Shown: positions 54,953 through 63,446 of the stretch, piece after piece | Numbering within the stretch: the first letter of the stretch is position 1 | How the letters are laid out: each line of letters opens with the position of its first letter | From: Blastococcus saxobsidens | GTDB taxonomy: Bacteria; Actinomycetota; Actinomycetes; Mycobacteriales; Geodermatophilaceae | DNA: 64,000 nucleotides | Direction of reading: 5' to 3' | Assembly: GCF_010682065.1 (NCBI RefSeq) | Contig: NZ_JAAGWG010000008.1 | Coordinates: forward strand, 1 to 64,000 | Notes under the pieces: model-generated | The model's database searches: none | Told to the model about the DNA's origin: nothing | Seen by the model: the letters and a program-made list of their open reading frames with translations, nothing else | Made by a program: the position numbers and the translations under genes

Positions 54953-55810
54953 GTGACCCTCGCACCTCCCGCCACCCCGGGGACCGGTGCCGCGCTCGAC
55001 GCGCTGGCCCACCTCGTGGCCGACGGCGACGTCGTGGTGCTCTCCGGCGCCGGGCTCTCGACCGACTCGGGGATCCCCGACTACCGGGGCGCCACCGGCA
55101 GCCTCCGCCGGCACACCCCGATGACCTACCAGACCTTCACCCGTGACCCCCGCGGGCGGCACCGGTACTGGGCGCGCAGCTTCGTCGGCTGGCGGCAGAT
55201 GCGCGCCGCCCGGCCCAACGACGGACACCGCGCGGTGGCGCAGCTGCAGTCGGCCGGGTTGCTCAGGGGCGTCATCACGCAGAACGTCGACGGCCTGCAC
55301 CAGGCCGGCGGCGCCCGGGACGTCGTCGAGCTGCACGGCGGGCTGGACCGCACGGTCTGCCTGGGCTGCGGCGACGTCGCCGACCGCGGGGCGCTCGACG
55401 AGCGGCTGCAGGCGGTCAACCCCGACTTCGGCCCGCGGGTCGAGGAGATCAACCCCGACGGCGACGCCGAGCTGCCCGACGCGGTGCTCGACGGGTTCGT
55501 GATGGTCGACTGCCTGGCCTGCGGTGCCGGGCCGCTCAAGCCCGACGTCGTCTTCTTCGGCGAGACGGTGCCGCGCGACCGCGTCGACTCCTGCTTCGCC
55601 CTGGTGGAGGAGGCCGGCGGCCTGCTCGTGCTGGGCTCCTCCCTCTCGGTCATGAGCGGCTACCGGTTCGTGCTGCGCGCGGCCAAGCTCGGCATCCCGG
55701 TGGGGATCGTCAACGTCGGCCCGACGCGGGGCGACGGCAAGGCCGACGTGCGCGTCGACGCCCCGCTCGGCGAGGTGCTGCCGGCGCTCGCGGCCCACCT
55801 GGCCGGATGA
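54953..55810 (+). CDS. Sir2-family NAD-dependent protein deacylase
   Basis: A 285-residue sirtuin, which removes acyl groups from lysine using NAD+. GAGLSTDSGIPDYRG (residues 32-46) binds NAD+, ITQNVDGLH is the catalytic loop with His further on in VELHGGLD, and two pairs CLGC and CLAC hold zinc. LKPDVVFFGE and GSSLSVMSGY complete the fold. GTG 54953 is the start. Its stop overlaps the next gene by ATGA. In actinobacteria these enzymes often act on acyl-CoA synthetases. Confidence 0.92.
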   Translation: MTLAPPATPGTGAALDALAHLVADGDVVVLSGAGLSTDSGIPDYRGATGSLRRHTPMTYQTFTRDPRGRHRYWARSFVGWRQMRAARPNDGHRAVAQLQSAGLLRGVITQNVDGLHQAGGARDVVELHGGLDRTVCLGCGDVADRGALDERLQAVNPDFGPRVEEINPDGDAELPDAVLDGFVMVDCLACGAGPLKPDVVFFGETVPRDRVDSCFALVEEAGGLLVLGSSLSVMSGYRFVLRAAKLGIPVGIVNVGPTRGDGKADVRVDAPLGEVLPALAAHLAG

Positions 55811-56106
55811 GCCGGGAGGTCGAGCGGACCGACGACGGCCGCTACGTCGTCGTCGACGGCCGCCGCTGGCGGACCGCCGACCCCGCGCTGCCCGACGACG
55901 TGCGGACCCGGCTGCTGCACCACCTGGGCGTGGCCCGGTCGGCCGTGCGCAGCGCCAAGGGGGACGACGACGCCGTGGCCGCCGCGCGCGCTCGTGTGCA
56001 GCTGGCCAAGACCGGGCTGGGGGAGCGAGGCCCGGCGTGGTGGGACCAGGACGACGACGCCCGGCGGGCCCGCTGGGAGGCGGCGCTGCGCGAGCTCGGG
56101 GGTTAG
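55807..56106 (+). CDS. Small conserved hypothetical protein
   Basis: A 99-residue protein with no recognised catalytic domain. It begins with a short beta-hairpin-like part (TDDGRYVVVDGRRWRTADP, residues 8-26), then an Arg/Ala-rich helical part, and ends in ERGPAWWDQDD and a charged helix. Similar short proteins are widespread in actinobacteria and are sometimes mis-named after transport proteins. ATG 55807 overlaps the sirtuin stop (ATGA), so they are co-translated, which may mean a functional tie. Confidence 0.75.
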   Translation: MSREVERTDDGRYVVVDGRRWRTADPALPDDVRTRLLHHLGVARSAVRSAKGDDDAVAAARARVQLAKTGLGERGPAWWDQDDDARRARWEAALRELGG

Positions 56107-56136
56107 CGGCCGCCGGTCCGGGCAGGAACCCCGGCG

Positions 56137-57051
56137 ATGCAGACCTTCGTGCCCGTGCCCGACTTCACCGACAGCGCGCGGCTGCTGGACTCCCCGCGCC
56201 TGGGCAAGCAGCGGGTGGAGACCCTGCAGATCCTGCGGGCGCTGGAGCTCCCCGACTACGGCTGGGCGAGCCATCCCGCCGTCCTCATGTGGAGGGGGCG
56301 GACCCCGGCGCTGGTCGCCTACGGGCTGGCCATGGCCCGGGTGTGGCGCGAGCGGGGCTTCGCCGACAGCACGGAGGCGCAGATCGGCGAGTTCGCGCCC
56401 GAGGTGATCGGTCGCCCGCAGCAGGAGCTGGCGGCGGCCGGCTTGCTCCCGTCCTGGATCGGCAACGAGGAGCTGCACCGCTCGCACCGGTCCAACCTCG
56501 TCGCCAAGGACCCGGAGTTCTACCGCGGCCGCTTCGCCGAGCTGTTCGGCCCCGAGCCCGACGACCTGCCCTACCTCTGGCCGGGCCCGGACGACGTGCC
56601 GCCGACCCCAGAACCCGAGGGCGTGCGGGTCTGGGTCGCGCGGCCTCGCAACCACAACGAGCTGGGCGCCTGCCTGGCCGCCGGGGTGGTCGGGCTCGGG
56701 ACGCAGTCGGGGATCGACGTCGACGCCACCGGGATGGACCCCGCCGAGCTGCGGGCGCTGTCCAAGGAGATCTCCGGCCGCCGGCCGGCCAAGGACCTCC
56801 GCCAGCTGTCGGCCTTCCTCGACGAGCTGGAGCCCGGTGACCGGATCGGTCTGCCGATCGAGCACGGTGCCGGGCTGCTGCTGGGCGAGGTGGTGGGCGA
56901 CTACCTCTTCCAGGGGCGGGAGCTGCTGCCGCACCGCCGCCCGGCGCGCTGGCACCGCGTGGTGCCGCGGGCGGCCGCCCGGCCGCCCGCGACCCTGCAG
57001 GACCCGCGCGCGCTGTTCCAGGTCACCCTCGACCCGGCGGTGCTGGACTAG
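56137..57051 (+). CDS. MSMEG_6728-like/pyrimidine-dimer glycosylase-like protein with PUA-like C-terminal domain
   Basis: A 304-residue protein of two parts. Residues 1-145 resemble the MSMEG_6728 family, related to T4 endonuclease V-type pyrimidine-dimer glycosylases (TFVPVPDFTDSARLLDSPRL, GKQRVETLQILRAL, HPAVLMWRG). Residues about 170-285 look like the PUA/Mrr-N-type domain of restriction systems, with RVWVARPRNHNELGACL, GLGTQSG and LLLGEVVGDYLFQGREL. Proteins of the first family are usually about half this length, so the fusion is unusual. It may read a modified or damaged base (inference). ATG 56137 is the start. Confidence 0.75.
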   Translation: MQTFVPVPDFTDSARLLDSPRLGKQRVETLQILRALELPDYGWASHPAVLMWRGRTPALVAYGLAMARVWRERGFADSTEAQIGEFAPEVIGRPQQELAAAGLLPSWIGNEELHRSHRSNLVAKDPEFYRGRFAELFGPEPDDLPYLWPGPDDVPPTPEPEGVRVWVARPRNHNELGACLAAGVVGLGTQSGIDVDATGMDPAELRALSKEISGRRPAKDLRQLSAFLDELEPGDRIGLPIEHGAGLLLGEVVGDYLFQGRELLPHRRPARWHRVVPRAAARPPATLQDPRALFQVTLDPAVLD

Positions 57052-57461
57052 CCGGGCAGCGGCACGTTCTGCAGCCGCACCTGGCCGCGGGCCACGAGCT
57101 TCCCGTCCTCGGCGCGGGTGAGCTGCACCTGCCACAGCTGCTGGGTCCGGCCCTGCTGGACCGGCTCGGCCACGACGTCGAGCCGGCCGCTGGTCATGCT
57201 GCGGATAAAGTCGGTGTTGTTGTTGACGCCGACGGCGAACTGGCCGTGCTCCTGCACGGCCAGGCTGGCGCCGATGCTGGCGGCGGACTCGACGACGGAG
57301 CAGTACAGACCGCCGTGGACGACGCCCCAGGGCGTGTGCTGCTCGGGGCCGACGTCGACGTGCCCGCTCACCCGGGTGCCGCTCACCTCGGCGACCTGGA
57401 ACCCCATCGCCGTGACGAACGCCCCGCCCGCCCTCAGGTCGACGGGAGGACGCTCGCTCAC
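57048..57461 (-). CDS. PaaI-type hotdog thioesterase
   Basis: A 137-residue hotdog-fold thioesterase of the PaaI/YigI type, acting on acyl-CoA. QHTPWGVVHGGLYCSVVESA (residues 41-60) is the catalytic helix with the HGG motif and Glu; GVNNNTDFIRSMTSG is the typical following strand. It is tail to tail with the preceding gene, overlapping by four bases. GTG 57461 overlaps the stop of the VOC gene upstream (GTGA), so the two form an operon. Substrate unknown. Confidence 0.9.
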   Translation of the reverse strand: MSERPPVDLRAGGAFVTAMGFQVAEVSGTRVSGHVDVGPEQHTPWGVVHGGLYCSVVESAASIGASLAVQEHGQFAVGVNNNTDFIRSMTSGRLDVVAEPVQQGRTQQLWQVQLTRAEDGKLVARGQVRLQNVPLPG

Positions 57462-57817
57462 GAGTCCCAGACCAGGCAGAAGGGGTGACCGACCGGGTCG
57501 GCGTAGACGCGGAAGTCGCCGCCGCCCCCCGGGAGCTTGCGCGCGCCCAGCGCCAGGACCTTCGGCTCGGCCTCCTCGATGTCGGCGACCCGCACGTCGA
57601 GGTGGAACTGCTGCGGCCGGTCGGGATCGGGCCAGTCCGGCGGCTGCAGGTCGGGGGCCTGCTGGAAGGCCAGCCGGTAGCCGGCGCCGGTGACGACCAC
57701 CCAGTCGTCGCCGGGGCCGCCCTTGCTGATCTCCATGCCGAGCAGGCCGGCGTAGAAGCCGGCCAGGGCGTGCGCGTCGGGCGCGTCGATCACGACGGAG
57801 TGCAGTTGACCGATCAT
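57458..57817 (-). CDS. VOC superfamily (glyoxalase-like) protein
   Basis: A 119-residue vicinal-oxygen-chelate fold protein. Two paired beta-alpha-beta units: QLHSVVIDAPDAHALAGFYA at the start and QFHLDVRVADIEEAEPKVL, ending in DPVGHPFCLVW. The pattern is that of the glyoxalase-like subgroup; the true ligand or reaction is unknown. ATG 57817 is preceded by GGAAGG nine bases upstream, better than ATG 57826. It is the first gene of the pair with the thioesterase. Confidence 0.88.
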   Translation of the reverse strand: MIGQLHSVVIDAPDAHALAGFYAGLLGMEISKGGPGDDWVVVTGAGYRLAFQQAPDLQPPDWPDPDRPQQFHLDVRVADIEEAEPKVLALGARKLPGGGGDFRVYADPVGHPFCLVWDS

Positions 57818-57934
57818 GCCGCTCATCCTTCCCCGGCTGGCCGACGGCCGACAGCCCGAGCCCGGCACGGGACCGCAGCGATCCGGCCAGTCCCCGGCCT
57901 GCGCCGGGGCGAGGGCGTGCCGCAGGATCGGGGC

Positions 57935-58639
57935 ATGCCCGACCCCTCCGCGCCCGCCCTCGGCTCGCTGACCTGGCTGCCCGCCGCCGACCGCCCGGAC
58001 CTGCTCGCCGCCCCGGTGGCCGCTGCGCTGGCCGACCTCGACGGCCCGGCGTGGGTGGCGCAGATCGACGACGACCTGGCCGACACCGCCGCCTTCACCG
58101 AGGCCTACGGGGTCCCGCTGGACGCCTCGGCCAACTGCGTCGTGGTCGCCGCCCGCCGCGCGGGGGAGACGACGCTGGCCGCCTGCCTGGTGCTCGCGAC
58201 CACGCGGGCGGACGTCAACGGGCTGGTGCGCCGGCACCTGGGTGCGCGGAAGGCGTCGTTCGCGCCGCAGGACGTCGCGGTCGCCGAGAGCGGCATGGCC
58301 TACGGCGGCATCACCCCGGTCGGCCTGCCGGCGTCCTGGCCGCTGCTGGTCGACGCCGCCGTCGCCGCGGCCGACCTGGTGGTCGTCGGCTCGGGGCTGC
58401 GCGGCAGCAAGATCGCGGTGCCCGGCTCCCTGCTGGCCGGCCTCCCGGCGGCCGAGGTGCTGGACGGCCTCGGGCAGCCGGTGCCGGCGGAGCCCCCGAC
58501 GCCCCCGCCGGCCCAGCCGCTCCGGGTGCGCCGGGCACCGGACGACAGCGACGTCGGCTGGGGCGAGCGGCCCGCCGACACCTCCGACGACGACCGTCGC
58601 TACCTCGAGGACCGCCCGCCGCACTGGGGGAGCGACTGA
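57935..58639 (+). CDS. YbaK/EbsC-type aminoacyl-tRNA deacylase-like protein
   Basis: A 234-residue protein. Residues about 20-165 match the YbaK/ProX editing fold that hydrolyses misacylated tRNA: EAYGVPLDASANCVVV, then RRHLGARKASFAPQD and SGMAYGGITPVGLP. A Pro-rich linker follows, then an acidic tail ending in EDRPPHWGSD, a tail that recurs in unrelated actinobacterial proteins. ATG 57935 is the start. It is divergent from the VOC-thioesterase pair and convergent with mscL. The editing target is unknown. Confidence 0.85.
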   Translation: MPDPSAPALGSLTWLPAADRPDLLAAPVAAALADLDGPAWVAQIDDDLADTAAFTEAYGVPLDASANCVVVAARRAGETTLAACLVLATTRADVNGLVRRHLGARKASFAPQDVAVAESGMAYGGITPVGLPASWPLLVDAAVAAADLVVVGSGLRGSKIAVPGSLLAGLPAAEVLDGLGQPVPAEPPTPPPAQPLRVRRAPDDSDVGWGERPADTSDDDRRYLEDRPPHWGSD

Positions 58640-58649
58640 CCCGGCCCGG

Positions 58650-59084
58650 TCAGACCGGCGGCGTGGGCCGTGCGGCGTCGGGACCGGCCGGGCCGAGGTC
58701 CTGCTGGGCGCGCAGCAGGTCGCGGATCTCTGCCAGGAGCTCGACCTCGGTGGGCGCGACCGGACCGGGCTCCTCACCATGCACCCGTCGCTCCAGCAGC
58801 CGGTGCAGGGGCATGACGACGAGGAAGTAGAGCACCGCCGCGGTCAGCACGAAGGTGATCAGCTGGCTGACGAACGCGCCCCAGGTGAACGTCTGCCCGT
58901 TCACCTCGAACGTCCCGCCCAGCTCCCCGCCGCCGCCCAGCACCCCGATGAGCGGGGTGAGGAACGACTCGGCGAACCCGTTCACCAGCATCGTGAACGC
59001 CGAGCCGATGACGACCGCGACGGCGAGGTCCACGACGTTGCCGCGGAACAGGAAGTCCTTGAAGCCCTTCAGCACGCCGACCAT
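58650..59084 (-). CDS. mscL: Large-conductance mechanosensitive channel MscL
   Basis: A 144-residue channel that opens under membrane tension to release solutes. LKGFKDFLFRGNVVDLAVAV (residues 5-24) is the N-terminal amphipathic helix and start of TM1; VVIGSAFTMLVNGF completes it; TFTWGAFVSQLITFVLTAAV is TM2. The C-terminal bundle has EVELLAEIRDLLRAQ. The usual length is 130-150. GTG 59084 is the start. It is followed at a distance on the same strand by the CpaB-like gene, as in several other actinobacteria. Confidence 0.95.
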   Translation of the reverse strand: MVGVLKGFKDFLFRGNVVDLAVAVVIGSAFTMLVNGFAESFLTPLIGVLGGGGELGGTFEVNGQTFTWGAFVSQLITFVLTAAVLYFLVVMPLHRLLERRVHGEEPGPVAPTEVELLAEIRDLLRAQQDLGPAGPDAARPTPPV

Positions 59085-59121
59085 CCAGCCACACCCGTGC
59101 GGGGCCCGCTCGGCCGGGCGG

Positions 59122-59745
59122 TCAGGGCGGGGGCAGGCTGATGGTCAGGGTCGCCCCGGCCGACGCCGCGGCCAGGCGGGCGGCGGTCCCGTCGTCCACG
59201 GCCAGCAGCAGCAGACCGGCGCCGGCAGCCTCGTCGTCGGACCCGCCCGGGGCGGCCAGCACGAGCGCGCCGGCGGCGACGCGCTCGGCCACGCCGGTGC
59301 CACCCGCGGTGGCCAGCACGTCCACCCGGTCACCGGCGCGGACCAGCGCGGTCACCGCGAGATCGGCCAGCCGCACGGGGGCGGCGACCTGCCCCTCCGG
59401 CAGCAGCGTGGTGAGCCCGGCGCCGACGAGCCGGGCGTCGGTCAGCGGCTCGCCCCGGCGCACGCCCGCGGCCAGGACCCGGTGCTGGAGCAGCTCCGTG
59501 CGCTCCACCACACCGTCGGGCACGGCCTCGGGCGGCACCGCCACCACGGTCAGGTCCCCAGCGCCCAGCCGCGTGCCGGCCGGGAGGTCGGCGGCGGCGA
59601 CCACCACCGGGACGGCGGGTGCACGTGCCCCGGCCGGGGCGGGGTCCGGCCGGAACGCCAGCACCAGGGCCAGCACGGCGAGGAGCGCGGCGCCCGCGCG
59701 GCGGGCGAGGTGGACGGGTGACCGGGACCGGCGCAGACGCGGCAT
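59122..59745 (-). CDS. CpaB-like SAF-domain protein
   Basis: A 207-residue protein with an N-terminal hydrophobic segment (residues 14-32) and a SAF domain (VPVVVAAADLPAGTRLGAGD and further) as in CpaB/RcpC pilus-assembly proteins. VLAAGVRRGEPLTDARLVG is a second SAF-type unit. It would be anchored in the membrane and face outside. No other pilus genes are in the window, so its role is uncertain; Flp-pilus genes may lie elsewhere. The ATG 59745 is the start. It lies between mscL and the FmdB-like gene on the same strand. Confidence 0.82.
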   Translation of the reverse strand: MPRLRRSRSPVHLARRAGAALLAVLALVLAFRPDPAPAGARAPAVPVVVAAADLPAGTRLGAGDLTVVAVPPEAVPDGVVERTELLQHRVLAAGVRRGEPLTDARLVGAGLTTLLPEGQVAAPVRLADLAVTALVRAGDRVDVLATAGGTGVAERVAAGALVLAAPGGSDDEAAGAGLLLLAVDDGTAARLAAASAGATLTISLPPP

Positions 59746-59840
59746 GCGACGACCCTGCCCGGCGCGGCTGCGCGGACAGGGTCGTCGGGAGGATCTGTGG
59801 ACCGGAGCGGGCCCTGTGGACGGGCGCGCTCAGCCGAGCG

Positions 59841-60161
59841 TCAGTTGGCGGCCTTGGCGGTGCTGCCGGACGTCGACGACGGCGTGCTGCTGGACGAGGA
59901 GCTGCTGTCCTTGGCGGCCGCGGGCGCGGAGGTCGCGGGCGTCGAGGAGCTGCTCGGGGTGTCCGAGGAGCTGCTGCTCTTGCGGCTGTCGGTGCGGTAG
60001 AAACCCGAGCCCTTGAAGACCACGCCCACCGAGCCGTAGACCTTGCGCACCGCGGCGCCGCACTCGGGGCACTCGGCGACCGGCTCGTCGGTGAAGGACT
60101 GCACGACCTCGAACTGGTGCTTGGTCTCGGGGTTGGTGCAGGCGTACTGATAGGTGGGCAC
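59841..60161 (-). CDS. FmdB/Ruc-like zinc-ribbon protein with serine-rich tail
   Basis: A 106-residue protein. Residues 1-45 are a FmdB-type zinc ribbon (PTYQYAC, then ECPECG), then VGVVFKGSGFYRTDSR, and the last 45 residues are almost only Ser, Thr, Ala and Pro. The plan matches Rv0991c (Ruc), a redox-regulated chaperone of M. tuberculosis with an unstructured C-terminus. Here the first Cys pair is broken: where relatives have CxxC or CKNPECG the sequence is CTNPETKH, so only three Cys remain. GTG 60161 has GGGAG nine bases upstream. Confidence 0.85.
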   Translation of the reverse strand: MPTYQYACTNPETKHQFEVVQSFTDEPVAECPECGAAVRKVYGSVGVVFKGSGFYRTDSRKSSSSSDTPSSSSTPATSAPAAAKDSSSSSSSTPSSTSGSTAKAAN

Positions 60162-60287
60162 TGCGGCGGTCTCCCTGGTCGAGCGGAGGAAATCGGGGCT
60201 GGCACTCGACCCCGTCGACTGCCAATGATGCGTCATCGGCACAAGGTCCGTCACGTGTGTCGGCGCGCAAGGGCGTGCCGACACCGG

Positions 60288-60587
60288 TCATCGCCCGTCC
60301 GAGGACCGCCGGCGCGCCCGCTCCACGAGGAACAACGTGCCCGCGAGGACGGCACCGAAGCCGCCGGAGAGTGCCACCTGCCACCCGGTCGGCAGGCCGG
60401 AACCGGTGGCCGTCTGGAAGACGAACAACCCCACGGCGCCGGCCACGGACAGCCCCGCGATCACCGTCGGCGTCAGCCGCCGGCGCTGCATGACGCCCGA
60501 ATCCGGTCGGGTCAGCTGGAAGTACAGACCGGCGGCGCCCACGAGCACCACCGCGACGACGATCAGACCGGCGACGACGTCGTTCAC
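60288..60587 (-). CDS. Small integral membrane protein
   Basis: A 99-residue protein with about three hydrophobic helices (residues 4-26, 42-60 and 68-88) and a basic C-terminal tail. I do not recognise a family. GTG 60587 has GAGGAGC with a short spacer and is a convincing start. It is on the same strand as the FmdB-like gene but 126 bases upstream of it. Confidence 0.65.
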   Translation of the reverse strand: MNDVVAGLIVVAVVLVGAAGLYFQLTRPDSGVMQRRRLTPTVIAGLSVAGAVGLFVFQTATGSGLPTGWQVALSGGFGAVLAGTLFLVERARRRSSDGR

Positions 60588-60700
60588 GGCAGCTCCTCGG
60601 CCAGGTCGGGTCAGCCACTTCCCGCCGAGCATCGCCGGTCGCGGCGTGCACCCGAAGGGGCGCCGCCCGGTCGGGTGACACGCCGGCGCCGTCGGGCGGG

Positions 60701-62230
60701 TCAGCGACCGAGGTGCCGGTAGCGGTGCAGCCGGGTGCGGAAGCGCTCGGTGTCGTCGCGGCCCAGCAACCCGGCCAGCTCCTCCCCGAGCACCCGGCCC
60801 AGCCGCAGGCAGAACTCGCCTGCCTCGTCGGCGGCATCGGGTCGCTCGGGCACCACGCGGTCGACGATCCCCGCCCGCCACAGGTCGGTGGCCCGCACAC
60901 CCTGCTCCGCCGCCATCTCGCCGGCCCGGTCGACGGTCCGGTGCACGATCGCCGAGGCGCCCTCAGGGGGCAGCGGGCCCAGCCAGCCGTTGGCCGCGGC
61001 CAGCACCCGGTCGGCCGGCACGAGCGCCAGCGCGCCACCGCCGGTGCCCTGGCCGAGCAGCACCGCCAGGGTCGGTGCCTTGAGCACCACGAGGTCGTGC
61101 AGGCAGCGCGCGATCTCCCCGGCCAGCCCGCCCTCCTCCGCCTCCCGGGAGAGCGCGGCGCCGGGGGTGTCGATCAGCGTCACGAGCGGCAGTCGCAGCT
61201 CCTCGGCCAGGTGCATCCCGCGCCGGGCCTCCCGCAGCGCGGCCGGGCCGAGCGGCGCGGACATCGACTGGCCGCGCCGGTCCTGGCCCAGCACGACGCA
61301 GGGGGCGCCACCGAAGCGCGCCAGCGCCAGCAGCAGCCCGGGGTCCTTCTCGCCGGCGCCGGTGCCCGACAGCCCCACGACGTCGGTGGCCGCCGTCCGC
61401 AGCAGCCGCCGCACGCCCGGCCGGTCCTCCCGCCGCGACGCGGTGACGACGTCCCACGCGCTGCGCCCGTCCTCCGGGTCGTCGGCGTCGCTGCCGTCCT
61501 CCGCGGTCGGCTTCTCCGCGCCGGCGACGTCCACGTGCCACGTCTGCCGGGCGGCCAGCACGCGCAGCGCCCGGTCGGCGAGGTCGGCCACCTCCTCGTG
61601 CGGGACGACGGCGTCGATCAGCCCCTGGTCGGCCATGTGCTCGGCGGTCTGCACGCCCTCGGGGAACGGCTCGCCGTACAGCGCCTCGAACACCCGTGGT
61701 CCGAGGAAACCGATCGAGGCGCCCGGCTCGGCGATGGTGACGTGGCCGAGCGAACCCCAGGAGGCCAGCACACCGCCGAAGGTGGGGTTGCGCAGGTAGA
61801 CCAGGTAGGGCAGCCCGGCCTCCTTGTGCCGGGCGATCGCCGCGGTGATGCCGATCATCTGCAGGAAGGCGACCGTGCCCTCCTGCATCCGGGTGCCACC
61901 GGACACCGGGGCGGCCAGCAGCGGCAGGCCCTCCTCGGTCGCCCGCTCGACGGCGGTGATGAGCCGCTCGGCGGCCGCCACCCCGATGGAGCCGGCCAGG
62001 AAGCCGAACTCCCCGGCGACGACGGCGACGCGGCGGCCGCGCAGCAGCCCCTCGCCGGTGATGATCGACTCGTCCTGCCGGGTCTTCTCCGCCGCCCGGG
62101 CGAGCTCGCGGGCGTAGTCGGCGCCGACCTGCCGGGGCCCGACGGGGGAGTCCCACGACTGCCAGGAGCCGTCGTCGAGGACCAGGTCGCGCAGGGCGCG
62201 GGCGTCCAGGCGGGCGGGGCGGTCGCTCAC
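60701..62230 (-). CDS. Acyl-CoA carboxyltransferase (fused beta-alpha type)
   Basis: A 509-residue carboxyltransferase containing both crotonase-like halves: the beta half (residues about 20-245, with APVSGGTRMQEGTVAFLQM) and the alpha half (about 280-500, with TLIDTPGAALSREAEEGG and GQGTGGGALAL). It lacks the N-terminal zinc ribbon of bacterial AccD. It could be the transferase part of an acyl-CoA carboxylase or of a biotin-dependent or -independent decarboxylase; no biotin carboxylase or carrier gene is in the window. GTG 62230 overlaps the CoA-transferase stop, so they are co-translated. Confidence 0.85.
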   Translation of the reverse strand: MSDRPARLDARALRDLVLDDGSWQSWDSPVGPRQVGADYARELARAAEKTRQDESIITGEGLLRGRRVAVVAGEFGFLAGSIGVAAAERLITAVERATEEGLPLLAAPVSGGTRMQEGTVAFLQMIGITAAIARHKEAGLPYLVYLRNPTFGGVLASWGSLGHVTIAEPGASIGFLGPRVFEALYGEPFPEGVQTAEHMADQGLIDAVVPHEEVADLADRALRVLAARQTWHVDVAGAEKPTAEDGSDADDPEDGRSAWDVVTASRREDRPGVRRLLRTAATDVVGLSGTGAGEKDPGLLLALARFGGAPCVVLGQDRRGQSMSAPLGPAALREARRGMHLAEELRLPLVTLIDTPGAALSREAEEGGLAGEIARCLHDLVVLKAPTLAVLLGQGTGGGALALVPADRVLAAANGWLGPLPPEGASAIVHRTVDRAGEMAAEQGVRATDLWRAGIVDRVVPERPDAADEAGEFCLRLGRVLGEELAGLLGRDDTERFRTRLHRYRHLGR

Positions 62231-63432
62231 GAGCCGGAGCCGTCCAGCCAGGCGCGGATCGCCTCGCCGTCGGCGCCGAGGACCGGGGGAGCGGTGTGCT
62301 CCCGCGGGGTGGTCTCGGTCTCGCCGTCGGCCGACGGGGTGAAGAAGCGCAGCGGCGGCCCGGGCAGCCGGAGCCGGCCGAGGGTGGCGTGGTCGACGTC
62401 GACCAGCAGGCCCTGGGACAGGGTCTGGTCCCAGCCGTAGACCTCGTCGACGGTGCGGACCTTGCCGGCGGGGATGCCCGCGGCGTCCAGCCGGGCGAGC
62501 AGGTCCTCGGCGGTGATGTCGGCGAACGCGTCCTCGAGCAGGGCGATCACCCGGTCGCGGTTCTCCACCCGCTCGCCGTTGGTCTCCAGCCCCGGCGCGG
62601 CGGGGTCCAGGCCGAACTCCATGCACAGCCGCCGCCACAGCGACTCCGAGCCGCAGGACAGCTGGACGCTGCCGCCGGAGCAGCGGAACAGCCCGTAGGG
62701 GGCGATCGAGGGGTGGTGGTTGCCCTGCGCGTGCCCGACCTTGCCGGCCACCGTCCACGCCGTCCCCTGGAAGGCGTGCACGCCGACGATCGCCGCGAGC
62801 AGCGAGGTGCGCACCACCTGGCCGCGGCCGGTCCGCTCCCGCTCGTGCAGCGCCGCGAGCACCCCGTAGGCGCCGTACATGCCGGCCAGCAGGTCGCCGA
62901 TCGGGACGCCGACCCGCTGCGGGTCCTCCGGGCCGGCCCCGGTGAGCGACATCAGCCCGGCCTCGCCCTGCGCGATCTGGTCGTAGCCGGCGCGGCCGCC
63001 CTCGGGCCCGTCGTGGCCGAAGCCGCTGATCGACAGCTGGACCAGACGCGGGTTGAGCTCGGCCAGCACGTCGGTGCCGAAGCCGAGGCGGGCCAGCGTG
63101 CCGGGGCGGAAGTTCTCCAGCAGGACGTCGGCCCGGCGCAGCAGCTCGGTCAGCACGGCGGTGTCCGCCTCGTCCTTGAGGTCGAGGGTGATCGACTCCT
63201 TGTTGCGGTTCGCCGACAGGAAGTACGTGGACTCCCGCTGCGCCTGGCCACCCTCCCCGCCGCCCTGTGGCTGCACGAACGGCGGACCCCACCCGCGGGT
63301 GTCGTCCCCGGTGCCCGGGTTCTCCACCTTGATGACCCGCGCGCCGAGGTCCCCGAGCATCATCGCCGCGTGCGGTCCGGCGAGGGCCCGGGTCAGGTCG
63401 ACGACGAGGACGCCGTCCAGTGGTCCGCTCAT
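62227..63432 (-). CDS. CaiB/BaiF class III CoA-transferase
   Basis: A 401-residue enzyme that moves CoA between acids. PLDGVLVVDLTRALAGPHAA opens the family pattern; NRNKESITLDLKDE, LLENFRPGTLARLG (with a conserved Asn-Phe-Arg-Pro) and FGHDGPEGGRAGYDQIAQGE with the catalytic Asp are all visible. ATG 63432 is preceded by GAGG. It lies between the MatC-like carrier and the carboxyltransferase, all on one strand, so it may activate malonate or another dicarboxylate to its CoA ester (inference). Confidence 0.9.
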   Translation of the reverse strand: MSGPLDGVLVVDLTRALAGPHAAMMLGDLGARVIKVENPGTGDDTRGWGPPFVQPQGGGEGGQAQRESTYFLSANRNKESITLDLKDEADTAVLTELLRRADVLLENFRPGTLARLGFGTDVLAELNPRLVQLSISGFGHDGPEGGRAGYDQIAQGEAGLMSLTGAGPEDPQRVGVPIGDLLAGMYGAYGVLAALHERERTGRGQVVRTSLLAAIVGVHAFQGTAWTVAGKVGHAQGNHHPSIAPYGLFRCSGGSVQLSCGSESLWRRLCMEFGLDPAAPGLETNGERVENRDRVIALLEDAFADITAEDLLARLDAAGIPAGKVRTVDEVYGWDQTLSQGLLVDVDHATLGRLRLPGPPLRFFTPSADGETETTPREHTAPPVLGADGEAIRAWLDGSGS

Positions 63433-63446
63433 GGGGGGATCCTCGC

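Noticed and set aside
59122..59745. Flp/Tad pilus locus at the CpaB-like gene
   Set aside because: Only the SAF-domain gene is present; no CpaE, ATPase, secretin or pilin gene is adjacent.
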